DNA of 30,398 nt from NCBI GenBank assembly GCA_002292345.1, contig DBBT01000137.1:1-30398 (forward strand). The letters are read 5' to 3'. The position numbers were made by a program, and so were the translations under genes. Source of the DNA: Opitutia bacterium UBA977 (GTDB lineage Bacteria > Verrucomicrobiota > Verrucomicrobiia > Opitutales > Coraliomargaritaceae). Each line of letters starts with the position of its first letter. Positions within the stretch are counted from its first letter, which is position 1. Below the pieces are notes generated by a model that saw nothing but the letters and a program-made list of their open reading frames with translations, had not been told where the DNA came from and did not search any database. Below are positions 15,001 to 23,233 of the stretch, piece by piece.

Positions 15001-16811
15001 GCTGGCAGAACAACCGTCAGATGGGCATGCACAAGGACTACCGTATGGTGGAGAATATTTTCGAAGAACTCGATGCGCCTGGTGAGTGGTTTCACAACGC
15101 CAAGACAGACACCCTCTATTACATGCCAGCCAGCGGCACGGATATAGCTGCCGCTAAGGTGGAGGTGGTGCGCCTCCGACATCTGATCGAACTCCAAGGA
15201 ACGCAGGAAGCTCCAGTGAAATTCATCAGCCTGAAAGGCTTTACTGTGCGGCATGCCGCGCGGACCTTCATGGATTGCAAGGAACCGTTGCTGCGCTCGG
15301 ACTGGGCTATTTATCGCGGCGGAGCCTTCCTGCTTACCGGAACCGAGGACGTCAGCATTCTTGATTGCGAATTTGATCAAGTCGGCGGCAACGCGATCTT
15401 CGTCAACAACTACAACCGTCGCACACTGGTTAAGGGCTGCCACATCCACGACACAGGCGCTAGCGGGGTCTGCTTTGTTGGCGACCCCAGGGCCGTGCGC
15501 GATCCATTGTTTGAATATAATGAGAAAAACGATCTTTCAAAAATTGACCTGACACCGGGGCCAAAAACCGACAACTATCCCGCTGATTCGATTGTTGAGG
15601 ACTGCCTAATTCATGGCGTCGGAAGCGTTGAAAAGCAGCCAGCCGGCGTGCAGATTTCCATGGCGCAGGGCATCACCGTGCGCGATGTCTCCATTTACGA
15701 CTGTGCCCGCTCAGGCATTAACGTGAGCGAAGGCACTTGGGGCGGACATTTGATCGAAGGCTGCGATGTCTTTGATACCGTGCTAGAGACGCATGATCAC
15801 GGCTCGTTCAACTCCTGGGGCCGCGACCGCTTCTGGCGTAGCGATGTCAAAACGTCACAAAGAGCAATCGATGAGAACCCGAAGCTCCCATTCCTGGATG
15901 CCGTCGAAACGTCGGTCATCCGCAACAGCCGTTGGCGCTGTGACCACGGCTGGGACGTCGATCTGGATGACGGATCGAGCAACTACGACATCTACAACAA
16001 CCTGCTGCTGGCGAAGGGGCTCAAACTGCGTGAAGGCTTCCGCCGCCATGCTTGGAACAATGTGATCGTGAACAACGGTCTGCACCCGCACGTTTGGTAT
16101 GTGGGGAACAAAGATGAGGTGTATGGAAATATTTTGATGTCTCGGCACCGTCCCGCACGTATGAAACGACCGAATGCGGATAGCGCCCGAGTTGACAAGA
16201 ACCTGTATTTCGTTGCCGATGAGTCGACGGTCAAAGCGACTTCGGACCAGTTGGGATGGGACAAAAATTCGATCTTTGGCGATCCGCAATTTGTCGACCC
16301 ATCCAGCGGCGATTTTCGTGTCAAAGAAGGCTCGCCCGCCTTCGATATCGGATTCAAAAATTTCCCGATGGATCAGTTCGGGGTGAAAAAGCCCGTGCTC
16401 AAAAAGATTGCCCGCACGCCGCAACTTCCTGCCCCAGTGCTTGCGCAAGTAAAAGCGAAGCGGGCTCCTCAAAAAGCACGCGAGGCAACGCGGCCTGCCA
16501 AGGCGTTGGTCTGGCTTGGCGCCAGCCTGCAGGCTTTGAGCGGCGAAGCGTTTTCCGCTTACGGCGTTGGTAAAGAAGAGGGCGGAGTGGTATTAACGCA
16601 GGTCGCAAAGGATTCTGAGGCTGCTCAACAAGGGTTGAAAGAAGGAGACGTGGTGCAACAGATTAATGGACAGGCCGTCCGCACCAGTGCCGCGCTCCTG
16701 CAAGCCTGTGCACGCGCTGGAAAGAAACCTCTCACGCTCAAGATCGTTCGGGATCAGCAGTTGATGAAAATCATGATCGCGCAGCCTGTTGCAGGACAGG
16801 CGGACCAGTGA
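12006..16811 (+). CDS. Multimodular fucan-active enzyme: GH95 + GH141-like beta-helix + PDZ
   Basis: 1601 residues with a Sec signal (about 1-22). Residues about 30-800 are GH95 (inverting alpha-L-fucosidase/galactosidase family): WSYPVGNGYVGACVFG, LPANLQGAWSQDFYTPWSGG, NINVQMNYW (Asn376, Asn378), PSASPE with likely general acid Glu511, HRHISHLCPLFPG, and RGNKTTGWALAHR. In that last motif Asn637 occupies a position that is Asp in most relatives I know. Residues about 810-1480 are a right-handed beta-helix with GH141 features: ELYVSPDGSDAFAGT, then THDHGSFNSWGRDRFW near 1262-1277, and DGSSNYDIYNNLLL. GH141 includes alpha-L-fucosidase and xylanase members. A Lys/Ala/Pro-rich linker leads to a PDZ domain (about 1499-1596; AQQGLKEGDVVQQINGQ). 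The frame is continuous through all three modules. Specificities are inferred. Confidence 0.93.
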   Translation: MKKTVKIYLLLAAGLALTAFAQGSPSTYEIWEPEPAPNRGRSQWERTKSLDRPNSYDKDWEQWSYPVGNGYVGACVFGRTDIERVQITDKTLHNKGKYGKGGLTSFAELYLDFNQDDVQNYRRSLSLNEAIAHVSYETGGVAYQREYFASYPDNVIVIRLTADQKGALSLTVRPEIPYLERKERTGSVIAEGNLLTLKGTMPLFSCNYEGQIKVLNEGGSVTADSENGTITVSQADAVTLLIATGTNYRLQESLFRNPPAKKLNPNEFPHDQVSARIQAAQAMGFAALKERHLQDFKNLFGRVSVNLNSTPSADPTHLLLQKYKDGEANTWLEELMFQYGRYLLISSSREKSLPANLQGAWSQDFYTPWSGGFWHNINVQMNYWGSMSTNLAECFEAYTNFFKAYLPVAREHATDYVRKHNPEQLNEEGDNGWIIGTGANAYHIPSAGGHSGPGTGGFTAKLLVDYYQFTQDRAYLEEVAFPAMLSLSKFYSKALKPHGELLLVEPSASPEQTTTLEQVKGMPGHIAGKNYITAGCTFDQGFVWESYSDTLALADALGDEDPFLNTIREQITRLDPVLIGADGQIKEYREENHYSDIGQPNHRHISHLCPLFPGTLINSEHADWMQAASKTLDLRGNKTTGWALAHRMNSRARLGEGDQAHEAYQRFIRERTVSNLWALHPPFQIDGSLGTMAGVAEMLLQSHEGAFHILPALPKAWNDGHFDGLVARGNFVVSANWKEGKATAVSILSRSGGECRVVCSGIGAAIVTDSNGNTVTVTRDGTERIHFASAKGEAYTVEFGQDLEVASSQVELYVSPDGSDAFAGTTKAKPFASLEKARDAARSLAGKNPVTVHVADGIYYLPETLIFTPADSGSEKNPVVYKADNEGGAVLSGGSKLELEWIAYQDGIFMAKTPKGLEIDQLFVNGTAQRMARYPNFDPKKKTAAYQGYAADAFSIERAANWADPTGGYIHAMHVQRWGGYHYRITGMDAQGEVTYEGGWQNNRQMGMHKDYRMVENIFEELDAPGEWFHNAKTDTLYYMPASGTDIAAAKVEVVRLRHLIELQGTQEAPVKFISLKGFTVRHAARTFMDCKEPLLRSDWAIYRGGAFLLTGTEDVSILDCEFDQVGGNAIFVNNYNRRTLVKGCHIHDTGASGVCFVGDPRAVRDPLFEYNEKNDLSKIDLTPGPKTDNYPADSIVEDCLIHGVGSVEKQPAGVQISMAQGITVRDVSIYDCARSGINVSEGTWGGHLIEGCDVFDTVLETHDHGSFNSWGRDRFWRSDVKTSQRAIDENPKLPFLDAVETSVIRNSRWRCDHGWDVDLDDGSSNYDIYNNLLLAKGLKLREGFRRHAWNNVIVNNGLHPHVWYVGNKDEVYGNILMSRHRPARMKRPNADSARVDKNLYFVADESTVKATSDQLGWDKNSIFGDPQFVDPSSGDFRVKEGSPAFDIGFKNFPMDQFGVKKPVLKKIARTPQLPAPVLAQVKAKRAPQKAREATRPAKALVWLGASLQALSGEAFSAYGVGKEEGGVVLTQVAKDSEAAQQGLKEGDVVQQINGQAVRTSAALLQACARAGKKPLTLKIVRDQQLMKIMIAQPVAGQADQ

Positions 16812-16843
16812 AGCGGGTGTGAGGGAATTTTTTCCACGATGAA

Positions 16844-16911
16844 GCTCAGCCTGCGGCAATCTCTCAGCTCGCTTTATTTTAATAATCAGTAACAGCGTGA
16901 GTTGGCTGAGC
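16844..16911. terminator. Possible terminator hairpin between convergent genes
   Basis: GCTCAGCC (16844-16851) and GGCTGAGC (16904-16911) are perfect complements enclosing an AT-rich loop of about 52 bases, between the convergent ends of the GH95/GH141 gene and the NOS gene. The loop is long and no T-tract follows, so the assignment is weak. I see nothing else in 16812-16992. Confidence 0.3.
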
Positions 16912-16992
16912 GAGGCATTGCGACCTCATCCCAGTTACAGCCTCGGCGTCTTCCATTCTGTTGCGAATGGTGCTAAGCGCGCAGTTCACGAC

Positions 16993-18120
16993 TCAAATGC
17001 TTGCCGCTAGTGCGGCTTGTCCGCTGGGGGTGTTCCAAGGCAATGTTTGGTACAGAAAATTAGGCAGTTCAATTTTCGGTTCAAAACTTCGAAAAAATAT
17101 CGGCGTCGCCGCGCCTGACATGGGGGGGATGAGCCAAGGCCAATCACCATGCACGACGCGCTGGCTTCGATCTTCTTTGTTACAAAAATTCGCGAATTCT
17201 GAACTGACGGTATGCTGATCCACGATTCGATAGCCCGCCTGCTCAAATGACCAGAGCACGGCTTCATTCAATGCGACCAATGCGCGATCGATCCAAAACT
17301 GAGCGTGTTTGCTTGGGTCAAGCCCGATCGCCGAGGCAACCTGTGGTAATTGATTGTAGCGTTTCAGGTCTGCCAAATTTCGAGCAGCGATCTCAGTCGA
17401 CACGTAATGGCCACTAAAAGGAGCTGCTGGATAGATGGCTTGTTCGGAAGCAAATAGCATGTCGGAGACCACTGGTATAGTATACCAGCGTAGCCCTAAA
17501 GACTCAATGCCAGGATGTTCGGGGTGACGAATAGCGACCTCGGCGACGTACTCTTTGGGAATTGGCCGTAGATATAACTTGCCGCGAAATTGCAAAATAA
17601 TCGGCAAAATATCAAATCGGCTTCGCTGATGAGGAGGCTGCCAGCCCAGGTCGATCGCGATTTGAGTCAAATGTATATTCATCGGATCGCCCAGCACTGA
17701 GCCATTGGTCGCTTGGTAGCCCGCATAGCGTATGAGCTGGTGGTTCCAAATTCGAGTCTCGGCTTGGTCCGGATCAAATTCTGGGAAGACGGTGATGAAT
17801 GATTCTGCGCTCAGGTTAGTGTCCGCGCATTTCAAATGCTCTAATAGTGCATCGAAGCTCTCCTCGACTGAATTGGCACTCCTGGCATCGATTACTCGAA
17901 GCGAACGCCAACGTGCGCGTCCGCTGCAGCGCACCGAATTGCGCCAGGCTAACTGCGTATCTTTTTGCAAATCAATTGTCGTTGAGCTCGACACTGCTGG
18001 CTGGAGATTTTGGTAGAGTTCATCGGCGCACCAGCGCTTCTCAAGCGGCAGCTCTGACTGATCGCTGCGGCTTGTTTGAGTGGAGTATGGGCAAGTTGGT
18101 TTATTTAGATTCATCGGCAT
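16993..18120 (-). CDS. nos: Bacterial nitric-oxide synthase oxygenase (stand-alone)
   Basis: Makes nitric oxide and citrulline from arginine using haem and a pterin. Counting from the ATG at 18120 the protein is 375 residues, close to bacterial NOS length; ATG 18114 and an ATG at 18183 are alternatives, but the latter adds a non-homologous Cys-rich leader. Landmarks are TQLAWRNSVRCSGRARW with haem-ligand Cys65 and stacking Trp71, RWYTIPVVSDMLF, YPAAPFSGHYVSTEIAARNL with arginine-binding Glu243, KRYNQLPQVASAIGLD, and the pterin-side DWPWLIPPMSG. No reductase domain is fused or adjacent. In the pocket the usual F-N-G-W-Y-M reads F-S-G-H-Y-V. The gene is divergent from the DUF1800 operon (71-base gap) and convergent with the glycosidase cluster. 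Family call is firm; activity is not proven. Confidence 0.95.
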   Translation of the reverse strand: MPMNLNKPTCPYSTQTSRSDQSELPLEKRWCADELYQNLQPAVSSSTTIDLQKDTQLAWRNSVRCSGRARWRSLRVIDARSANSVEESFDALLEHLKCADTNLSAESFITVFPEFDPDQAETRIWNHQLIRYAGYQATNGSVLGDPMNIHLTQIAIDLGWQPPHQRSRFDILPIILQFRGKLYLRPIPKEYVAEVAIRHPEHPGIESLGLRWYTIPVVSDMLFASEQAIYPAAPFSGHYVSTEIAARNLADLKRYNQLPQVASAIGLDPSKHAQFWIDRALVALNEAVLWSFEQAGYRIVDQHTVSSEFANFCNKEDRSQRVVHGDWPWLIPPMSGAATPIFFRSFEPKIELPNFLYQTLPWNTPSGQAALAASI

Positions 18121-18191
18121 GCATGGATTAAAATGCAGTAAGCAACACGAAATGCTACTGTGTGCAAGCAAAGCTAGACGCATTATGCCAA

Positions 18192-21100
18192 ATGACGCCG
18201 CAGTTGTACTGTGGACTAAATATTAAGGGTAAATTCAAGGTTGAATCGGTCCAGGTAATCATTATCAAATACTTAGTGCAGATATTTCGTCCCATTTTAG
18301 CTATCATCGCTGCTTGTTGCTTAATTACAAGTGTTGGCTATGCTTTGCTGGATCAGAACGGCAACGGTTTAAGTGATGTGTGGGAGCAGCGCTTTAATGC
18401 GCGCGATTTACAGTTGGCTGCCGACGGTGATGGCGATGGCTTCACCAACCTCGAAGAATGCGTGGCTGGCACAGATCCTGATGATTCGGCGAGTCGCCCT
18501 ACGGTGGATCTATCGGTGATTCAAAATGAGCTTGATCAAGTACAGGTATCTTTTCCCACTTTATTAGGTAAGCGCTATTTTCTGTTCGCCTCAAATGATC
18601 TGCAGAGTTTCGAATCGCTACAGCCAGACGGCTGGATCGGCGATGGCTCGATCAGGGAACTTTTTATACGCAGTGGCGGAAACTCAGAGTCTGTAAGTTC
18701 GGTGCGTGCCGATTTTTGGGCCAATGTTGCGACTGATTCAATCGACGATTTGAGCGGCTTAGCCACTTTTCCTGCGCAGTCCGATGGGCTTGTGTATTTG
18801 GCTGCACCCGAAGCGCCAGATTTTTTGTCGACTGGCTATGGCGCCCGGATTATATCTACAATCACTGCGCCCAGTTCTGGCAGTTATACATTTTTCTTGT
18901 CAGCAGGTGGGCCGGCGGAGTTGTATTTTAAGGCATCTGACAGCCCGTCGAATGCGGCTAAAATCGCTGAGATATTGCCTGCGCAAACTGGACTCGAGGC
19001 AGACGTGTGGGAACTGTATGATACCCAGCGTGCAGATGCAGTGCTATTAACCGCGGGTGCAGATTATCAGTTAGAGATGCGTTATGTAGCCAAGGCTCCC
19101 TCGCAACACGCACAGGTCGGATGGTCTGGCCCAGGGCTTGTGGGCATTGAGAAGGTCGAGCGCGAAGACCTCAGTGCGGCATCCTTTGCGGCGGAGTATG
19201 AGTTAGTGTCTCCCACCTTTCTAAAACTGACGATTGATGAGCAAGATCAAGATGGTGACGGACTAGGGGACTGGGAGGAATTAGCGTTGGCAGCTTATTA
19301 TCCAGTTTTGTTTTTTGACGCGCAAAGCACTAATGGAGTGAATGACTCTGGTGTGTTGCAAGGGCTTTTTGAAACCACAAGCGGTACATCTATCTCGAAT
19401 GTGAGTCTGCAAGCCACCGACGCGGCCGCCTTTGAAAGTAATTATCCCAATATTACGGAAGACACCGGCAAGATTAAATTGACTCGAGTGGGCTCATTGG
19501 AGCCCCTGGATGTGGAGCTTTGTTTTCCGCCGCTGGTCGAGACAGGTAGCACCGTCACTGTGTGTGATGGCTCCTGTTGTATGCTGATTGGCAGCGCAGG
19601 CGATGAAGAGGCTGAGCCGCAAGATTTCATCCTGACCGACGAAGCCGGCAACATTGTCACCGATGTGGTGCGGTTCGAATTTGGTGAGACTCAGAAGATA
19701 CTGACTCTTACTGCAGTGAATGATTCGATTAACGAGTATCCAGAAACGGTAAATGTGGCGATTAAAGTGCCCGAAGACAGTCATTATGAAGTCTCTTCCA
19801 GCATCAACGGCGCCTCCATTCAGATCTTTGATTTGCCTGATAGCCCTGATAATGTGACAATTTTTGTCGGTGCTTTTAGTCAGGATGGCAATGCGACAAC
19901 TGCGACCACTGCATCGGGCAGTGTGATTGCCACAATTAATGGGCCACGCACAGAGATGCGAATCTGGAGTGAATTTTCCGGCCTCACTTCGCTGCAGAGT
20001 AATTCTCATGTGCATAAGGCTAGCGCTGGCAATCAGCCAGGGAGCGTGGTCTATGGCATCACTGAGACAGTGGGAGATCCTGCTTCGAGTCCACTGCATG
20101 GGCGACTCGAGTATTATCCGGAGGTGATACTCTCGGACGAACCTGTGCCGGAGGGGACAAGTCGAGGAGACGGTTATCCTTGGGATTTAACCCAGGCATC
20201 GTTAGTGGTATCCAGCAATAGTGGCACCGCCGCGTCGAAGCAGGTTATTATTGATTCACTCTTTGGGCAGAGCGGCGAGACGCCGCTGTATTTTAATGTG
20301 CACACCGCGGATAACCCCGCTGGAGAAATATGGGCATTTTTAGGCTTATCCGCTGGCTCGATCGATCCACCTGATCCTGCAGAAGCTGCGCCTTTAGCCG
20401 GCAGCGAGGCATACCCTGCACTGAGTGGTTACCTGCTAGAAGCCGAGGTGCGCCGTTTCTTGAACCAAGCAACCTTCGGTGCGACGGAAGACATGGTCGA
20501 TGCAATGGTGACTCAAATCGAGACAGCGCGCAGTTTAGATCCAGACTACCATCGCGATACCGCGTATGAAAACTGGCTAGATGCACAAATGAACAAGAGC
20601 GAGACCACGCAGACCTATTTACTTGATTATTTAATGGCGACGCATTTTCAACTATTCTGGCTGGCAGGTGTGTTTGATGAAACACGTAATCCTGGATACT
20701 CTATAACTAATGTACTCATAAGAGGGCAACAAACTGAGACCCCGCAAGCCCCAACGACTTGGCCCTCGATTGATCGGTCAAATGCCGATCCCGCACTGTG
20801 GTATTTGAACGACATCTATCCTGCAACTTTCAACGAACTGCAGCTCGCAGCAGAGAATGGCCTTGGAGTGGATCGCCGTTTCACTCGGTTGCCCCATTAT
20901 ACGATGACTCATTGGCAGACGATGCTCGCTGGCGGGGATCAGTTGCGCCAAAAGATGGGTTATGCCTTACAGCAAATTGTAGTCACGAGTAACGAAGAGA
21001 ATTTGATTTTTAATAATCGCTATGGGATGCTCAACTATCAGGACATGCTCAATCACCATGCCTTTGATTATTATAGAGATGTCTTAGGTTTTGTGAATAC

Positions 21101-23228
21101 GAGTCCGATCATGGGCATCTGGCTATCCAGTCTAAAAAACCAGAAGGCGATCGATTTTGATGGCGATGGGCTGTTTGATAGTTACCCAGATGAAAATCTC
21201 GCGCGTGAGAACATGCAGCTATTTTCAATCGGTCTGTTTGACCTATGGGCAGATGGCACCTTGAAACTGACATCTGCAGGTCTGCCGCGGCAAACCTATA
21301 CCAATGATGATATTAAAGATCTTGCGAGGATTTTAACCGGTCAAGGTATTGCTCATGATGATGGCTCGTGGGGCGGAGATGCGCCCGGCTCGGCAGCTTT
21401 TTTGGCATCGGAAGAAAATAATTTCAATCAAACGCTGTTTGGTGGGCAGACCACTGATCATACCTTCTATCCGATGAAAATGTTTGAAGCGTATCACAGC
21501 TTGGGCAGCAAAACGGTTGCTGGTGTGACCATCGATAATAGCGATATCAGCGACTTGAAGCAGCAAGCGATAGCTGATATTGAAGATGCCATCGACTGGC
21601 TTGCGGGTAAGCCGGGTGATGGTCAACCCGACTTTGATATGGTGCATAGCCATGTCAGCACCCCTGCGTTTATTTCGCTGCGCTTGATACAGCGCTTTAC
21701 GACCTCAAACCCATCGACCGCCTATCTTCACCGCGTTGCGACCGTATTTAAGGAGTCAGAAGGACACTTGGGCTTGACGCTAAAAGCCATCCTACTGGAT
21801 CCAGTCGCGAGAAACCTCGATCTAAGTGATACGGTATTTGGCATGAAAAAATCACCTTTGGAGGGCTATCTGCAAATGCTGCGCTCGCTCGAAGCGCATA
21901 CTTATATACCTTTGGTCGCACCAGTTGCTGGTGAAGTGTTTGATGCTGCGCCGGGCGATTATTCAAACCCGGATCTGTATTTGGAAAATTTCGGTTACCC
22001 AGCCGATCAAATTAATGCTTTTAGCGGAAACACTCGCTTCTTCTTAGACTCAGCGTATACGACGACTGGCGCGGCTGGTTTACAGATGAACCCGTTTGAT
22101 CAAGAGACGGTCTTTAACTTTTATGTGCCAAGTTACAGCCCCGGTGGCCCCATCGGCAATGCTGAACTTTATGCGCCCGAAATGCAGCTGGTGAACGAGG
22201 CGGATGTGATTCGAAATATTAACTTTTTCCAAGATATTGTCAGCGATGGATCTGGGCATGTGGGGGATGAACTCGGCAACACAGATGGCAATCAAATTAC
22301 CGCTTTTGGCGGTGCTTCGGGAGCCGCGACCAATGACCACCTAAAGCTGGATCTGGAGGGCTTAGCCGGTCAGCTCTATCCTGATACGGAGCCAGGCCCA
22401 GGCCTGACCAAGATTACTATTGGCGATGCAACTACCGCGGCACCTCATTGGGTGCGCTTGAGCCGCGTTGGAGATGTTTTCACTAGTAGTGAGTCGGCCG
22501 ATGGTGAGACGTGGAGCTTTCTAGAGTCTTGGGTGCTGCCTCTGGCCCAACAGGTTTATGTCGGCCTAGCCGTGACCAGCCATAATGATGGCGTTTTAAC
22601 GACGGCGGTCTTTGACGATATCAGCTTGAGCGGTACCAACAATGTCTGGCTTAGTCAAGATATCGGCGCAGTCGCGGCAGCAGGGTCAGTGGTCGACAAT
22701 GGTGGCGGGGAGTACGCGATCCAAGCTTCGGGTGCGGATATCTGGGGTGCTGATGATGAGTTTCATTTTATGTATCAAACCTTGTCTGGAGATGGCGAAA
22801 TTATTGCTCAACTGAAAAGTTTGGTGAACACCCACGTTTGGACCAAGGCCGGTGTAATGATGCGAGAAGATCTATCCAGCGATGCAATGCATGTCATGAC
22901 ACTTGTGTCAGCTGCTAGAGGAGTCGCCTCTGAAAGTCGTTACTCAGCAAGCGACCGAAGCGCTGAGTCGCTCGCCGATGAAGCGCTGGTGGATGCATTG
23001 GATCATCGATTAACGAATGGCCTGTTTAAGCTTCGTTACCCCTATAATTCTGCTGATAATGGAGTGGGTGATGTTAATAAAAATCCCCGTGAATGGATTA
23101 TTGATACGCTCACGGATTCTTATGCTGATCCTTACGACGGCTCGAATGATGCCAATGATCGTAAGCTAAAACTTTCTGACGCTCTATACCTCCTGTCCAC
23201 CTCCCCTGAATTCCAAGTTAAAAAGTAA
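18192..23228 (+). CDS. Giant secreted DUF1800 protein with EF-hand-like, CHRD and lectin modules
   Basis: About 1678 residues. A hydrophobic export segment (RPILAIIAACCLITSVGYA) is followed by Ca-binding EF-hand/TSP3-like repeats (DQNGNGLSD, DGDGDGFTNLEE, later DQDGDGLGD). Then come a PA14-like beta region, a Calx-beta-like stretch, a CHRD domain (VTIFVGAFSQDG ... NSHVHKASAGNQPG ... FNVHTADNPAGEIWAF) and, from about 20440, DUF1800 (EVRRFLNQATFGAT ... ARENMQLFSIGLFDLW ... DIKDLARILTGQG). A concanavalin-A-like insert (about 22445-22940) interrupts the C-terminal part of DUF1800; the final segment (LVDALDHRLTNG to LYLLSTSPEFQVKK) is the normal DUF1800 end. Function unknown. The start is uncertain: GTG 18162, ATG 18192 and GTG 18276 are in frame, none with a clear Shine-Dalgarno sequence. 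DUF1501 starts 5 bases after the stop. Confidence 0.93.
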   Translation: MTPQLYCGLNIKGKFKVESVQVIIIKYLVQIFRPILAIIAACCLITSVGYALLDQNGNGLSDVWEQRFNARDLQLAADGDGDGFTNLEECVAGTDPDDSASRPTVDLSVIQNELDQVQVSFPTLLGKRYFLFASNDLQSFESLQPDGWIGDGSIRELFIRSGGNSESVSSVRADFWANVATDSIDDLSGLATFPAQSDGLVYLAAPEAPDFLSTGYGARIISTITAPSSGSYTFFLSAGGPAELYFKASDSPSNAAKIAEILPAQTGLEADVWELYDTQRADAVLLTAGADYQLEMRYVAKAPSQHAQVGWSGPGLVGIEKVEREDLSAASFAAEYELVSPTFLKLTIDEQDQDGDGLGDWEELALAAYYPVLFFDAQSTNGVNDSGVLQGLFETTSGTSISNVSLQATDAAAFESNYPNITEDTGKIKLTRVGSLEPLDVELCFPPLVETGSTVTVCDGSCCMLIGSAGDEEAEPQDFILTDEAGNIVTDVVRFEFGETQKILTLTAVNDSINEYPETVNVAIKVPEDSHYEVSSSINGASIQIFDLPDSPDNVTIFVGAFSQDGNATTATTASGSVIATINGPRTEMRIWSEFSGLTSLQSNSHVHKASAGNQPGSVVYGITETVGDPASSPLHGRLEYYPEVILSDEPVPEGTSRGDGYPWDLTQASLVVSSNSGTAASKQVIIDSLFGQSGETPLYFNVHTADNPAGEIWAFLGLSAGSIDPPDPAEAAPLAGSEAYPALSGYLLEAEVRRFLNQATFGATEDMVDAMVTQIETARSLDPDYHRDTAYENWLDAQMNKSETTQTYLLDYLMATHFQLFWLAGVFDETRNPGYSITNVLIRGQQTETPQAPTTWPSIDRSNADPALWYLNDIYPATFNELQLAAENGLGVDRRFTRLPHYTMTHWQTMLAGGDQLRQKMGYALQQIVVTSNEENLIFNNRYGMLNYQDMLNHHAFDYYRDVLGFVNTSPIMGIWLSSLKNQKAIDFDGDGLFDSYPDENLARENMQLFSIGLFDLWADGTLKLTSAGLPRQTYTNDDIKDLARILTGQGIAHDDGSWGGDAPGSAAFLASEENNFNQTLFGGQTTDHTFYPMKMFEAYHSLGSKTVAGVTIDNSDISDLKQQAIADIEDAIDWLAGKPGDGQPDFDMVHSHVSTPAFISLRLIQRFTTSNPSTAYLHRVATVFKESEGHLGLTLKAILLDPVARNLDLSDTVFGMKKSPLEGYLQMLRSLEAHTYIPLVAPVAGEVFDAAPGDYSNPDLYLENFGYPADQINAFSGNTRFFLDSAYTTTGAAGLQMNPFDQETVFNFYVPSYSPGGPIGNAELYAPEMQLVNEADVIRNINFFQDIVSDGSGHVGDELGNTDGNQITAFGGASGAATNDHLKLDLEGLAGQLYPDTEPGPGLTKITIGDATTAAPHWVRLSRVGDVFTSSESADGETWSFLESWVLPLAQQVYVGLAVTSHNDGVLTTAVFDDISLSGTNNVWLSQDIGAVAAAGSVVDNGGGEYAIQASGADIWGADDEFHFMYQTLSGDGEIIAQLKSLVNTHVWTKAGVMMREDLSSDAMHVMTLVSAARGVASESRYSASDRSAESLADEALVDALDHRLTNGLFKLRYPYNSADNGVGDVNKNPREWIIDTLTDSYADPYDGSNDANDRKLKLSDALYLLSTSPEFQVKK

Positions 23229-23233
23229 TCGTC

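Noticed and set aside
13905..15449. Long 514-codon - strand frame opposite the GH95/GH141 gene
   Set aside because: The + strand has clear GH95 and GH141 motifs through the whole stretch; the reverse frame has none.
17472..17488. Perfect 17-base inverted repeat CTGGTATA-G-TATACCAG
   Set aside because: It lies inside NOS coding sequence and simply encodes the conserved Trp-Tyr-Thr-Ile-Pro segment; symmetry is probably coincidental.
18121..18183. N-terminal extension of NOS from the ATG at 18183
   Set aside because: The extra residues are Cys-rich, match nothing in NOS and would run into the promoter space of the divergent operon; 18120 or 18114 is preferred.
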